From: VMEP01 sp964414265
GTDB taxonomy: Bacteria > Patescibacteriota > Minisyncoccia > Phycocordibacterales > VMEP01
Length of the DNA stretch: 28,246 nt
NCBI GenBank assembly: GCA_964414265.1
Contig: CAYPVT010000005.1
Location: forward strand, 1 to 28,246
Reading direction: 5' to 3'
The notes under the pieces were generated by a model. The model ran no database searches, was not told the origin of the DNA, and was given only the letters and a program-made list of their open reading frames with translations. Made by a program: the position numbers and the translations under genes. Below, piece by piece: positions 8,075-15,345 of the stretch. Positions within the stretch are counted from its first letter, which is position 1. Each line of letters begins with the position of its first letter.

Positions 8075-8518
8075 CTAAATACTTTCCACCTTCAATGTAA
8101 TTTTTGCTTTTTTGTCCTTAATCGTAATGTTAACAGAAAATTCACCAATCTCTCTTATTGGTTCTTCAAGCATAATCATCTCGGGTTTAACAGAAAGCCT
8201 GCTTGCTTCTGCGAGGGCTTTAGCAATCTCCTCTTTGTGAATACCAGCAAATAAATGACCTTGTTCATTTGCTTTTTCTTTCATGGTTAAAGCAACCCCA
8301 TTAATGTCGTGAAAATTCTTCTCCAAAAGGTCATCCTGGATTTCTTTCTCAACCACAAGAGATTTCTTTGTTAACTCAAGGCGAGCCAAAGCTTTATCTG
8401 TTGCAACCTCAACCAACTTTCTAGGAAAAAGGAAATTCTTAACAAATCCGTCAGAAACCTCCTTTACCTCGTATTTTTTTCCCTGTCTTGGCACGTCGTG
8501 TAAAAATATGACTTTCAT
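8075..8518 (-). CDS. rplI: Ribosomal protein bL9
   Basis: A 147-residue protein, full length for bL9. It opens MKVIFLHDVPRQGKKYEVKE and continues VSDGFVKNFLFPRKLVEVAT, the conserved rRNA-binding N-domain. A charged linking helix and the small C-terminal domain (VKPEMIMLEEPIREIGEFSV) follow. It lies 27 bases after the ctpA-type gene on the same strand, so they may share a transcript. No Shine-Dalgarno sequence is visible. Some CPR lineages lack bL9, so its presence narrows the taxonomic placement (established knowledge). Confidence 0.96.
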   Translation of the reverse strand: MKVIFLHDVPRQGKKYEVKEVSDGFVKNFLFPRKLVEVATDKALARLELTKKSLVVEKEIQDDLLEKNFHDINGVALTMKEKANEQGHLFAGIHKEEIAKALAEASRLSVKPEMIMLEEPIREIGEFSVNITIKDKKAKITLKVESI

Positions 8519-8545
8519 GTGTTTTGATTTAGTTAGAGCGCTAGT

Positions 8546-9766
8546 CTAGCTTTTTTTCAGAAGAATTTCAACTGCCTTCTCTAGTTGCACGTCCCTGCCG
8601 TCTTTTAAGTCTTTTTCAGACGATGTTGCCACGTAGGTAGGGGTAATACCTTCTTCAGAAATCGACATACCATTTGGAGTAAGCCACCTTGCAATAGTTA
8701 TCTTCAAAGATGTGTCGTTTGTTATGTTAACTAATTCTTGAACTGACCCCTTACCAAAACTGCGTTCTCCTACGACAATAGCTTTACCGTGTTCTGCGAG
8801 AGCTCCTGTCAAAATCTCTGACGCCGAAGCCGAACCACGATTTATCAAAATAACCATCTTTAATTTATCACTAAAAATATCATAACCCTTACTTCGATAA
8901 ACTTCCTCTTCTTTTTTCTTTCCGAAATCTTCACGGACGACGACCTTCCCGGCTGGCAAAAACCAACTAGCCATATCAACAGATGCTTCAAGGTATCCTC
9001 CAGGATTACCCCTTAAGTCTAAAATCAACTTATCGCTACCGGAAATTACAAACTCGCGTAACGCTTTAGTAAAAAGACTTGGTGAATTCTCTGAAAAACT
9101 ATAAAGACTAATAACGAAAATTCCGTCACTTCTTAGTTTAGTATCGATTGTGGGAATGTTTATCGTATCTCTCACAACAGAAATTTCTATTGGCTTAACA
9201 TCACCGTTACGAACAATCAACAATTTAACAGAAGTCCCTTTTTCTCCGCGAATAAGTTTAACTGCAGCGTCAACCGCCATGTCTGTAGTCGTCTTATCGT
9301 CTATTTTGAAAATTTTATCTCCCGCCCTAATACCAGCACGTTCAGCTGGGGAATCTTTCAGTGGCGAGACAACTGTTAAAACTTCGTCGCGTAGTCCGAT
9401 TTCCATCCCAACACCACCAAACTCCCCTTTTATATCTTCAGCAAACGCTTTTGCTTCAACTGGTGGAAAAAATACCGTATATGGATCACCAAAAGATTTT
9501 GTAAGTCCTGCAATTGCTCCGTAAACCTTTTCTTCGTCAGTTGGCATCTCTTTTTTTGAAACAAATTTTTCATCTAAAATAGACCACGCTTTCCAAAAAG
9601 AGGTGAAGTCTGTTTCAACACCAGCGGGTAATTCTTTATTTAAAAGAGAAATTTCCTTACTCTCTAAAACTGATTGTTTACCAAAATAAAAACCAGAACC
9701 AAAAATAACAGCGAACACTACGCCAAACAAAACGGCGTAAAAAGATTTTCGATAGTGTAAGAACAT
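8546..9766 (-). CDS. S41-family C-terminal processing peptidase (CtpA/Prc type)
   Basis: A 406-residue serine protease. Residues about 11-29 form an N-terminal membrane anchor or signal. The N-terminal S41 region follows, then a PDZ domain (about 115-200) with GVGMEIGL and SPAERAGIRAGDKI. The catalytic domain contains LILDLRGNPGGYLEASVD, the nucleophile in GSASASEI (Ser314) and the general base in FGKGSVQ (Lys339), 25 residues apart as in E. coli Prc. It should act outside the membrane on the C-termini of envelope proteins. A strong promoter places the transcription start at or next to the ATG. rplI follows 27 bases downstream. Confidence 0.94.
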   Translation of the reverse strand: MFLHYRKSFYAVLFGVVFAVIFGSGFYFGKQSVLESKEISLLNKELPAGVETDFTSFWKAWSILDEKFVSKKEMPTDEEKVYGAIAGLTKSFGDPYTVFFPPVEAKAFAEDIKGEFGGVGMEIGLRDEVLTVVSPLKDSPAERAGIRAGDKIFKIDDKTTTDMAVDAAVKLIRGEKGTSVKLLIVRNGDVKPIEISVVRDTINIPTIDTKLRSDGIFVISLYSFSENSPSLFTKALREFVISGSDKLILDLRGNPGGYLEASVDMASWFLPAGKVVVREDFGKKKEEEVYRSKGYDIFSDKLKMVILINRGSASASEILTGALAEHGKAIVVGERSFGKGSVQELVNITNDTSLKITIARWLTPNGMSISEEGITPTYVATSSEKDLKDGRDVQLEKAVEILLKKS

Positions 9767-9772
9767 TTGTGG

Positions 9773-9802
9773 ATTATCTCACACGAAGAGATGTCGGGTC
9801 AA
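9773..9802 (-). promoter_or_regulatory. ctpA-type gene promoter, probably leaderless
   Basis: Minus strand TTGACC (9802-9797), an 18-base spacer and GATAAT (9778-9773), followed by only six bases before the ATG at 9766. Transcription should begin at about the start codon. Its -35 box forms one arm of a 7-bp inverted repeat (9798-9814) whose other arm is the -35 of the divergent small gene. Confidence 0.7.
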
Positions 9803-9809
9803 TTAGAAA

Positions 9810-9840
9810 TTGACTTTTATTATCTATATGTGAGGATATA
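9810..9840 (+). promoter_or_regulatory. Candidate promoter of the GC-rich small ORF
   Basis: TTGACT at 9810-9815 is a good -35. GATATA at 9835-9840 lies 19 bases later and is a weak -10. It diverges from the ctpA-type promoter. The leader carries a small hairpin, CGGTA-TAGTTT-TACCG, at about 9846-9861. Confidence 0.45.
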
Positions 9841-9902
9841 TAAGTCGGTATAGTTTTACCGATGGTACACAACAGCCCGTCAACAGTGAAAAGGAGAGCA
9901 TC

Positions 9903-10058
9903 ATGAAGTTGAAACCCGGCATCATCAGCACCGGCGCCAGTTCGAAGAGCATGGCTCTTGCGCGCCCCGGCCGCCCGTGCGCGAGCGCGTTCGCCGTCAA
10001 GTCCAACGAAGACCACCCGATCGGCGCCCTGGCCGTCGGTACCAGCAACAGCGACTAA
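9903..10058 (+). CDS. GC-rich 51-residue orphan ORF
   Basis: The ATG at 9903 is preceded by a strong Shine-Dalgarno AAGGAG at 9891-9896 with six bases of spacing. The product begins MKLKPGIISTGASSKSMALA and ends PIGALAVGTSNSD. I count 102 G/C of 153 coding bases (67%); 45 of 51 third positions are G or C. The neighbouring genes are strongly AT-rich, so base and codon use are foreign to the surroundings. The peptide is rich in Ala, Ser and Gly with one Cys and has no membrane segment. I do not recognise it. It has a candidate promoter and its own hairpin terminator, so it is a self-contained unit. Possibilities are a recently acquired gene, a peptide precursor or a small regulator, and none is favoured by the sequence. 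Confidence 0.6.
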   Translation: MKLKPGIISTGASSKSMALARPGRPCASAFAVKSNEDHPIGALAVGTSNSD

Positions 10059-10084
10059 CTTCGGCAGACGAGTCGCGCACCACC

Positions 10085-10123
10085 CCCCCCACCAATCTAA
10101 CGAAAAGTGGGGGGTAACTTTTT
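10085..10123 (+). terminator. Terminator of the GC-rich small ORF
   Basis: CCCCCCAC (10085-10092) pairs with GTGGGGGG (10107-10114) across a 14-base loop, followed by TAACTTTTT. It is 27 bases past the stop codon. Confidence 0.75.
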
Positions 10124-10142
10124 CCCAAATTTTAAACTATGG

Positions 10143-10213
10143 TTTTTCCTAAAAATCTAAACAATTAATTGGGTATCATTTTTTTAACTTGTGATTTTTC
10201 TTAAAAATCTAAA
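10143..10213. repeat. 19-base imperfect direct repeat upstream of the corA-like gene
   Basis: The 19-base units at 10143-10161 and 10195-10213 differ at one base (a T-run, C, Y, T, then AAAAATCTAAA) and are 52 bases apart. A hairpin AAAATTC-AGCA-GAATTTT follows at 10263-10280. I see no gene in 10059-10352; it holds the terminator, these repeats and the corA promoter. Confidence 0.5.
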
Positions 10214-10337
10214 ACCTTTCCTTTTAAAAAACATTACGGAGCGCGACGAGTGCGAGTATAGAAAAATTCAGCAGAATTTTATCGTGTTTTTTATGAGGAA
10301 AGGTGAAAAATAGGTGGCGTAAGCAGATGAGTCATTA

Positions 10338-10343
10338 TATAAT
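10338..10343 (+). promoter_or_regulatory. -10 box of the corA-like gene, nine bases before the start
   Basis: A perfect TATAAT ends nine bases before the ATG at 10353. There is no Shine-Dalgarno sequence and no convincing -35. The mRNA would be leaderless or nearly so. Confidence 0.6.
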
Positions 10344-10352
10344 ATCCCCAAC

Positions 10353-11267
10353 ATGCAAAACGTATACAAGCACAAAAATGTTACTTGGATTGATTTAGAG
10401 TCGCCAACAAAAGAGGAAATAAGAAACGTAATAAATGATTACAGAGTGCACCCATTAATTGCCGAGGAATTACTCGTCCCGACACTTAGGCCAAAAGTTG
10501 ATTTATACGATGATTGTATATATCTCATCCTTCATTTCCCTTGCGTTACTCATTCACACTCAAAAAGCCACTCAAATGAAATAGATTTTGTTATTGCCAA
10601 AGACTACATTATTACCGCCCACTATGAATCAATTGACCCAATTCATCAATTTTCAAAAATTTTTGAAGTAAATTCAATTTTAGATAAAAGTAATATGGGT
10701 GAACACGGGGGTTATCTGTTGTTCTATCTACTCCGAGAACTTTACAAAAACTCGATGGAACAACTTTTCGACATAGACAAGAATTTAAAAAATATTGAGG
10801 ACCGAATTTTCCGCGGTGAAGAACACGCAATGGTTCGAACGATTTCCCACATAAACAGGAAGCTTCTCACTTTTAAACAAGCGATTCAATACCATAAAGG
10901 AGTGCTTGAATCATTTGAAACTGCTGGACGCCATTTCTTTGGAGAAGATTTTAATTACCACCTAAGGTCGATGCTTTCGGAATATCACAAAGTTGCAAGT
11001 ACCCTTGAAGGACACCGCGACACGGTGAGTGAGCTTCGTGACACAAACGATTCTCTTCTTTCCAGTAAAACAAATGCTGTAATGAAGACGTTAACCATCA
11101 TGGCTTTTATTATTTTACCTATGACGTTTATCGGACAAGTTTTTGGTGTAAGTATTAAAGAAATACCTCTTCAAGATTCTCCTAATGGATTTTGGATTAT
11201 TATCTCAATTATGGCCTTTGTTGGAATTTCAGGTTTTGCTATTTTTAAATATAAAAAATGGCTTTAA
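10353..11267 (+). CDS. CorA-family divalent metal transporter with a non-canonical filter motif
   Basis: A 304-residue CorA-type protein. It has an acidic N-terminal cytoplasmic domain, a long helical stalk (about 130-245) and two C-terminal helices: MKTLTIMAFIILPMTFIGQV and WIIISIMAFVGISGFAIFKY. The stretch FIILPMTFIGQVFGVS aligns with the usual end of CorA helix 1, but the hallmark GMN is replaced by GVS. The loop after it (IKEIPLQDSPNGFW) is acidic as expected. It probably still moves Mg2+ or another divalent cation, although the changed filter leaves selectivity open. A basic KYKKW tail ends the protein. It overlaps cysS by 10 bases, so the two are coupled. Confidence 0.85.
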   Translation: MQNVYKHKNVTWIDLESPTKEEIRNVINDYRVHPLIAEELLVPTLRPKVDLYDDCIYLILHFPCVTHSHSKSHSNEIDFVIAKDYIITAHYESIDPIHQFSKIFEVNSILDKSNMGEHGGYLLFYLLRELYKNSMEQLFDIDKNLKNIEDRIFRGEEHAMVRTISHINRKLLTFKQAIQYHKGVLESFETAGRHFFGEDFNYHLRSMLSEYHKVASTLEGHRDTVSELRDTNDSLLSSKTNAVMKTLTIMAFIILPMTFIGQVFGVSIKEIPLQDSPNGFWIIISIMAFVGISGFAIFKYKKWL

Positions 11268-12658
11268 GAATCTATAACACATTAACGAGAGATAAAACCT
11301 TTTTTGAGCCCATCAATCCTGGTGAGGTTTCAATGTATCACTGTGGTCCAACAGTATATGACTATGCGCATATCGGAAATATGCGGGCGTATGTTTTTGC
11401 CGACATTTTAAGAAGAACCTTTGAATGGAACGGATTTAAGGTAAAACAAATCATAAATATTACCGATGTTGGACACCCATCTTCAGACGAAGATGATGGT
11501 GAAGACAAAATTGAAACTGCTTCAACAAGAGAACATAAAACGGCAGAAGAAGTCGCGAAATTTTATACCGACGTTTTCTTCAGTGATTTAAAAAAGTTAA
11601 ACATAATAACGGAGAACACAATTTTTCCAAGGGCTTCAGAACACATCCCTGAACAAATAGAACTCGTACGCATTCTTGAAGAAAAGGGCTTTGCTTACAA
11701 AACGAGCAAAGGAATGTATTTTGATACCGCAAAATTCGGAGACTACGGGAAATTAGCGCTTCTTGATATAAAAAATTTACGCGAGGGGGCAAGAGTTGAA
11801 ATTAACCCAGAAAAAAGAAACCCAACAGATTTTTCTCTTTGGAAACTCTCCCCCATCCCAGGAGTTCGCCAGCAAGAATGGGAATCTCCTTGGGGTATTG
11901 GTTTCCCTGGTTGGCACATTGAGTGTTCCGCAATGTCGATGAAATATCTTGGAAATCATTTTGACATACACACTGGCGGGGTTGATCACATCTCAGTGCA
12001 TCACACAAATGAAATTGCTCAATCTGAAGCCGCAACCGGCGAACCGCTCGCCAACTATTGGGTTCATTCTGCCTTTCTTACTGTCGACGGACAAAAGATG
12101 GCAAAATCTTTAGGAAACTTTACGACCGTTAGCGATATTGAAAATAGTGAAATTTCCCCTCTCGCCTTTCGCTATTTCTTATTGGGAGCAAATTATCGCA
12201 TGCCACTCAACTTTACGTGGTCGGCGCTTTCTGGTTCAGAAAAAACCCTTCAAGGAATTTATCGCGAGGCTTCACTCCTTAAAGAAGGTGGTGTGGCAGA
12301 CGAAGAATATCGTTCAAAATTTCGTGATGTTATAAACAACGACTTCAACACTCCTCAAGCCCTCGCCCTTATTTTTGACCTTATTCGCTCCCCTCTTTCT
12401 TCCGAAACAAAACTCGCGACATTGTTTGATTTTGATAAAGTGCTCGGTATTGATATAGAAAAAGGACGAAGCGCTTTCATGGCCAAAGACGCAAAGGAAG
12501 AAGATATCCCAATCCCCGTCAAAAACTTGGTAGACGAGCGCGAAATAGCAAGAACAAAGCAAGACTTCGAAAGAGCCGATTTAATACGCGCAGAAATCGC
12601 CAAAATGGGTTATTTGGTTGATGATTCCCCAGAAGGACCAAAGGTGACCAAACGCTAA
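11258..12658 (+). CDS. cysS: Cysteinyl-tRNA synthetase
   Basis: A 466-residue class I synthetase that charges tRNA-Cys. The nucleotide-binding motif is HIGN at residues 38-41, in YDYAHIGNMRAY. The second signature is KMAKS at 280-284. Zinc ligands are Cys29 (YHCGPTVYD), Cys223 (GWHIECSAMS) and His248 in the following loop. That loop reads GGVDHISVHHTNEIAQSEA instead of the commoner FPHHENE form. The C-terminal helical anticodon-binding region (about 350-466) includes the DERxxxR-like stretch VDEREIARTKQDFERADLIR. The start overlaps the end of the CorA-like gene. A weak CCCT/AGGG hairpin with a T-run lies just after the stop. Confidence 0.97.
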   Translation: MALRIYNTLTRDKTFFEPINPGEVSMYHCGPTVYDYAHIGNMRAYVFADILRRTFEWNGFKVKQIINITDVGHPSSDEDDGEDKIETASTREHKTAEEVAKFYTDVFFSDLKKLNIITENTIFPRASEHIPEQIELVRILEEKGFAYKTSKGMYFDTAKFGDYGKLALLDIKNLREGARVEINPEKRNPTDFSLWKLSPIPGVRQQEWESPWGIGFPGWHIECSAMSMKYLGNHFDIHTGGVDHISVHHTNEIAQSEAATGEPLANYWVHSAFLTVDGQKMAKSLGNFTTVSDIENSEISPLAFRYFLLGANYRMPLNFTWSALSGSEKTLQGIYREASLLKEGGVADEEYRSKFRDVINNDFNTPQALALIFDLIRSPLSSETKLATLFDFDKVLGIDIEKGRSAFMAKDAKEEDIPIPVKNLVDEREIARTKQDFERADLIRAEIAKMGYLVDDSPEGPKVTKR

Positions 12659-12746
12659 TTTCCCTCAAATTTAAGGGTTTTTCTTGTCCCATCTTACACA
12701 CAGCTTAACCCCAAACCCGATTTGCGGGTGTATTACGACAATATGT

Positions 12747-12752
12747 TAAGAT
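12747..12752 (+). promoter_or_regulatory. -10-like box of dnaB, nine bases before the start
   Basis: TAAGAT ends nine bases before the ATG at 12762, with no Shine-Dalgarno sequence. A hairpin ACCCG-ATTTG-CGGGT (12715-12729) lies where a -35 would be. The spacing matches that at corA, rplU and the 16.6 kb nuclease gene. Confidence 0.5.
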
Positions 12753-12761
12753 AAGGCAACT

Positions 12762-14132
12762 ATGGCACAACCAAAAGGAAGTTCAGTCCGCGTTCCACCT
12801 CAAAACATTGATTCTGAAAAGGCTCTTCTTGGGGCACTCATGGTACGTGCGGATGCAATCAATGAGGTTGTTGACTCAATTGAACCAGATTCTTTTTATG
12901 CAGAAAAGCATCGCATAATCTACAACGCAATTCGCGAACTCTTTGCTAAAAATGAACCAATAGACGTCATCACTGTTTCGTCTCGCCTAAATGATAAAAA
13001 CGACCTTGAACGCATTGGTGGTCGCGCGTATCTTATTGAGTTAATCAATACTGTTCCTTCAACCTCAAACGTGCTCCATTATGCAAACCTCGTAGATAAG
13101 ACGAGTATCTTGCGAAGACTCATTGATGCCGCCGACCACATCTCTGATTTGGGTTTTACAGAGTCAAAAGAGTTAGACCAAGTTTTAGATGAAGCCGAGA
13201 AAAAAATATTTGGTATTACAAATTCTCCGAAAGTTCATAAGTTCGTAAACCTAAAAGATACTCTAGTCGAAGCTTGGGAAAGACTCGACCATCTACATAA
13301 ATCAGGCGATGAAATTCGTGGCGTTCCAACTGGATTCCCTGACCTTGATTTAAAGACTGCTGGTTTTCAAAAATCAGATTTAATTATTCTCGCCGCTCGC
13401 CCATCGATGGGTAAAACTGCTTTGGCTCTTGATATCGCGCGAATGGCTGCAACCAAACACAACGTTCCTGTTGGAATTTTTTCACTTGAAATGAGCGCGC
13501 ACCAATTGACTGACCGTATGCTTGCCGCAGAATCACGCGTTGATTCTTGGAAATTACGTACTGGTAAAATTACTGCTGATGAAGATTTTTCTAAAATTCG
13601 TGATGCAATGAGCGTTCTGTCTAAAGCTCCGATTTATATCGACGATCAAGCCGGTAACTCGATTCTTAAAATGCGTTCTGTTGCGCGAAGACTAAAAAGC
13701 GAACACGGTCTCGGTATGATTATAGTTGATTACCTCCAGCTCATGACCACGTCAAAGAATTATGACTCTATGGTGAACCAAGTGACGGAAATCTCCCGTT
13801 CCCTAAAGAGCCTTGCTCGCGAGCTTGATATCCCAGTTTTGGCCCTCTCACAGCTATCCCGTGCCGTGGAATCACGCGGTGGACGCCCTCGCCTATCCGA
13901 TCTACGTGATTCAGGTTCTATTGAACAGGATGCTGATTTGGTTATGTTTATTCACCGTGAAGATAAGTACAAAGATGATTCCGAACGACCAAACATTGCC
14001 GAAATCCTTATTGAAAAGCACAGAAACGGACCAACTGGCAAAATTGAATTATATTTCGACGACAAGAAAACTACCTTCCTTCCGGTTGATAAAGGAGACT
14101 ACGCAACACTTGATAAAGATAATGATTTTTAA
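12762..14132 (+). CDS. dnaB: Replicative DNA helicase
   Basis: A 456-residue DnaB, normal length. The N-terminal domain (about 13-110) has PPQNIDSEKALLGALMVRAD. The RecA-like domain starts with RGVPTGFPDLD and carries Walker A ARPSMGKT at residues 212-219. It continues with VGIFSLEMSAHQLTDRMLAA, GMIIVDYLQLM (Walker B) and LALSQLSRAVE, and ends with the arginine-finger region RPRLSDLRDSGSIEQDADLV. No intein interrupts it. It unwinds DNA 5'-3' at the replication fork. recR begins six bases after the stop, so the two are co-transcribed. Confidence 0.97.
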   Translation: MAQPKGSSVRVPPQNIDSEKALLGALMVRADAINEVVDSIEPDSFYAEKHRIIYNAIRELFAKNEPIDVITVSSRLNDKNDLERIGGRAYLIELINTVPSTSNVLHYANLVDKTSILRRLIDAADHISDLGFTESKELDQVLDEAEKKIFGITNSPKVHKFVNLKDTLVEAWERLDHLHKSGDEIRGVPTGFPDLDLKTAGFQKSDLIILAARPSMGKTALALDIARMAATKHNVPVGIFSLEMSAHQLTDRMLAAESRVDSWKLRTGKITADEDFSKIRDAMSVLSKAPIYIDDQAGNSILKMRSVARRLKSEHGLGMIIVDYLQLMTTSKNYDSMVNQVTEISRSLKSLARELDIPVLALSQLSRAVESRGGRPRLSDLRDSGSIEQDADLVMFIHREDKYKDDSERPNIAEILIEKHRNGPTGKIELYFDDKKTTFLPVDKGDYATLDKDNDF

Positions 14133-14138
14133 CTATCT

Positions 14139-14753
14139 ATGGATTCACGAGATAAATTAGAACGCCTTTTCGCAATGTTTCCAGGAATCGGACCACGCCA
14201 AGCTAAACGCTTTGTCTATTTTTTATTAACCAGAAATTCGGGTTTTACTTCTGAGCTTGCTCTCGCGCTCTCGGACCTTAAGAAAAATATTTCTCAATGT
14301 AATTCTTGTTATAGATTCTTTCCAAACGATAGCAATACCGCCTGCCAAGTTTGCCGAAGCGTAAACACCGACCAGAAAACAATTCTTATTGTTGAGAAGG
14401 ATGTTGATTTTGAAAATGTTCACAAAAGCGGATTTTATAATGGTCGCTTTTTTATCCTCGGCGGATTATTACCAATACTTGAAGAAGAGCCAGCAAAAAA
14501 AATACGCGCTCGCGAATTAGTCGCTGAAGTTCTCCGCCAAGCAGAAACTGGAAATCTAAAAGAAATAATTATTGCGCTTTCTTTAAACGGAGAAGGTGAA
14601 AATACCTATCAGTATATTAAGGGAATTCTCCAGCCGATAACTCAAAAATATTCTATTAGCTTAAGCACTCTTGGTCGTGGTCTCTCCACTGGTTCCGAAA
14701 TTGAATATTCTGACGGCGAAACCCTAAAATACGCAATTGAAAACAGGAAATAA
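14139..14753 (+). CDS. recR: Recombination mediator RecR
   Basis: A 204-residue RecR, full length. It shows the helix-hairpin-helix FPGIGPRQAKRFVYFLL, a four-cysteine zinc finger (CNSCYRF and CQVCR), and a TOPRIM domain beginning ILIVEKDVDFENVHKSGFYN. FILGG and ALSLNGEGENTYQYI follow. The family usually has EEPRD in the TOPRIM strand; here it is EKDVD. RecR loads RecA with RecO and RecF at ssDNA gaps. It is the second gene of the dnaB-recR unit. Its stop codon is inside the downstream terminator hairpin. Confidence 0.95.
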   Translation: MDSRDKLERLFAMFPGIGPRQAKRFVYFLLTRNSGFTSELALALSDLKKNISQCNSCYRFFPNDSNTACQVCRSVNTDQKTILIVEKDVDFENVHKSGFYNGRFFILGGLLPILEEEPAKKIRARELVAEVLRQAETGNLKEIIIALSLNGEGENTYQYIKGILQPITQKYSISLSTLGRGLSTGSEIEYSDGETLKYAIENRK

Positions 14754-14779
14754 AAAATCACCCGTTTGGGTGATTTTTT
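14752..14779. terminator. Bidirectional terminator between recR and rplU
   Basis: A perfect 12-bp stem, six A then TCACCC, loop GTTT, GGGTGA then six T. It overlaps the stop codons of both convergent genes. Confidence 0.93.
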
Positions 14780-15137
14780 ATTTTATCTTTTCAATAGTAA
14801 CTTTAAAGAATGGCTGTCTGTGTCCCCTAATCTTTAGATATCGGCTCTTTGCCTTGTATTTCATTACCTCAACCTTCTTTGCTTTCCCAATCTTAGTCAA
14901 AGCTCCTGTAACCTTTGCTCCATCAATATAAGGAGTCCCGATAGTGGTATTCTTTCCATCATCAACCAATAAAACCTTGTCGAAGACGACAGCATCGCCT
15001 TCTTTGTGCTCCCCGAGAATCTTCTCAATAGTAACAACATCGCCAACCGCAACGCGATATTGCTTTCCACCGGTCTTTATTACGGCAAATTCTGTTGATT
15101 CTGCCTTCTTTGCTGGGGTTTTCTTGCTAACTACCAT
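14778..15137 (-). CDS. rplU: Ribosomal protein bL21
   Basis: The ATG at 15137 gives 119 residues. The core starts FAVIKTGGKQYRVAVGDVVT and ends GHRQPFFKVTIEKIK. An N-terminal extension of about 14 residues (VSKKTPAKKAEST) is lysine-rich. A GTG two codons upstream (15143) is in frame, but the -10 box is so close that transcription should begin after it, so I prefer the ATG. bL21 binds 23S rRNA on the large subunit. It is a single-gene unit here, separated from rpmA. No Shine-Dalgarno sequence is present. Confidence 0.95.
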   Translation of the reverse strand: MVVSKKTPAKKAESTEFAVIKTGGKQYRVAVGDVVTIEKILGEHKEGDAVVFDKVLLVDDGKNTTIGTPYIDGAKVTGALTKIGKAKKVEVMKYKAKSRYLKIRGHRQPFFKVTIEKIK

Positions 15138-15146
15138 AGACACACT

Positions 15147-15174
15147 ATTTTACATAAAGGGCGCCGAAACGCAA
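15147..15174 (-). promoter_or_regulatory. rplU promoter, probably leaderless
   Basis: Minus strand TTGCGT (15174-15169), a 16-base spacer ending in TG, and TAAAAT (15152-15147). Nine bases then separate the -10 from the ATG at 15137. Confidence 0.65.
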
Positions 15175-15201
15175 GCCACCACAAATCTAGTGAACCTGTT
15201 T

Positions 15202-15230
15202 TTGACAGGCTAATTTTTATGTGCTATTTT
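15202..15230 (+). promoter_or_regulatory. Strong promoter of the 15.2 kb ncRNA
   Basis: Consensus TTGACA (15202-15207), a 17-base spacer, and TATTTT (15225-15230) with an upstream TGC, which makes an extended -10. Transcription should start near 15236-15238. No ORF with a plausible start and ribosome binding site follows before the terminator. Confidence 0.75.
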
Positions 15231-15235
15231 CGGTA

Positions 15236-15345
15236 GGTGCCAGCTCCTTCGGAAGCAGAGAACCGAAGGCCTTCACCTCCCATGCGGGCACACTTTGCCC
15301 CGTCGCCCCGTTTTTCCCCTTTGTTTGGGCGACGGGGCTTTTTTT
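15236..15345 (+). ncRNA. Candidate structured small RNA with intrinsic terminator
   Basis: A transcript of about 110 bases between the strong promoter and a strong terminator. CCTTCGG (15246-15252) pairs perfectly with CCGAAGG (15263-15269) around a 10-base loop. GTGCC near the 5' end can pair with GGCAC near 15287, and AGGTG can alternatively pair with CACCT. The terminator stem is GCCCCGTCGCCC (15297-15308) with GGGCGACGGGGC (15327-15338), 12 bp and perfect, followed by seven T. The segment CAGCTCCTTCGGAAGCAG resembles the signal recognition particle RNA apical motif (CAG..UCC loop GGAAGCAG), but the loop is one base short and the expected long arms are not evident. It could be a divergent SRP RNA or an undescribed RNA. 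The high GC of the element contrasts with the AT-rich background. Confidence 0.65.

Noticed and set aside
9774..10048. Minus-strand ORFs of 74-80 codons across the GC-rich patch
   Set aside because: They arise from absence of stops in GC-rich DNA; the plus-strand ORF has the Shine-Dalgarno, promoter and terminator.
15138..15143. GTG start of rplU two codons upstream
   Set aside because: It lies too close to the -10 box to be transcribed reliably; the ATG at 15137 fits the leaderless spacing.
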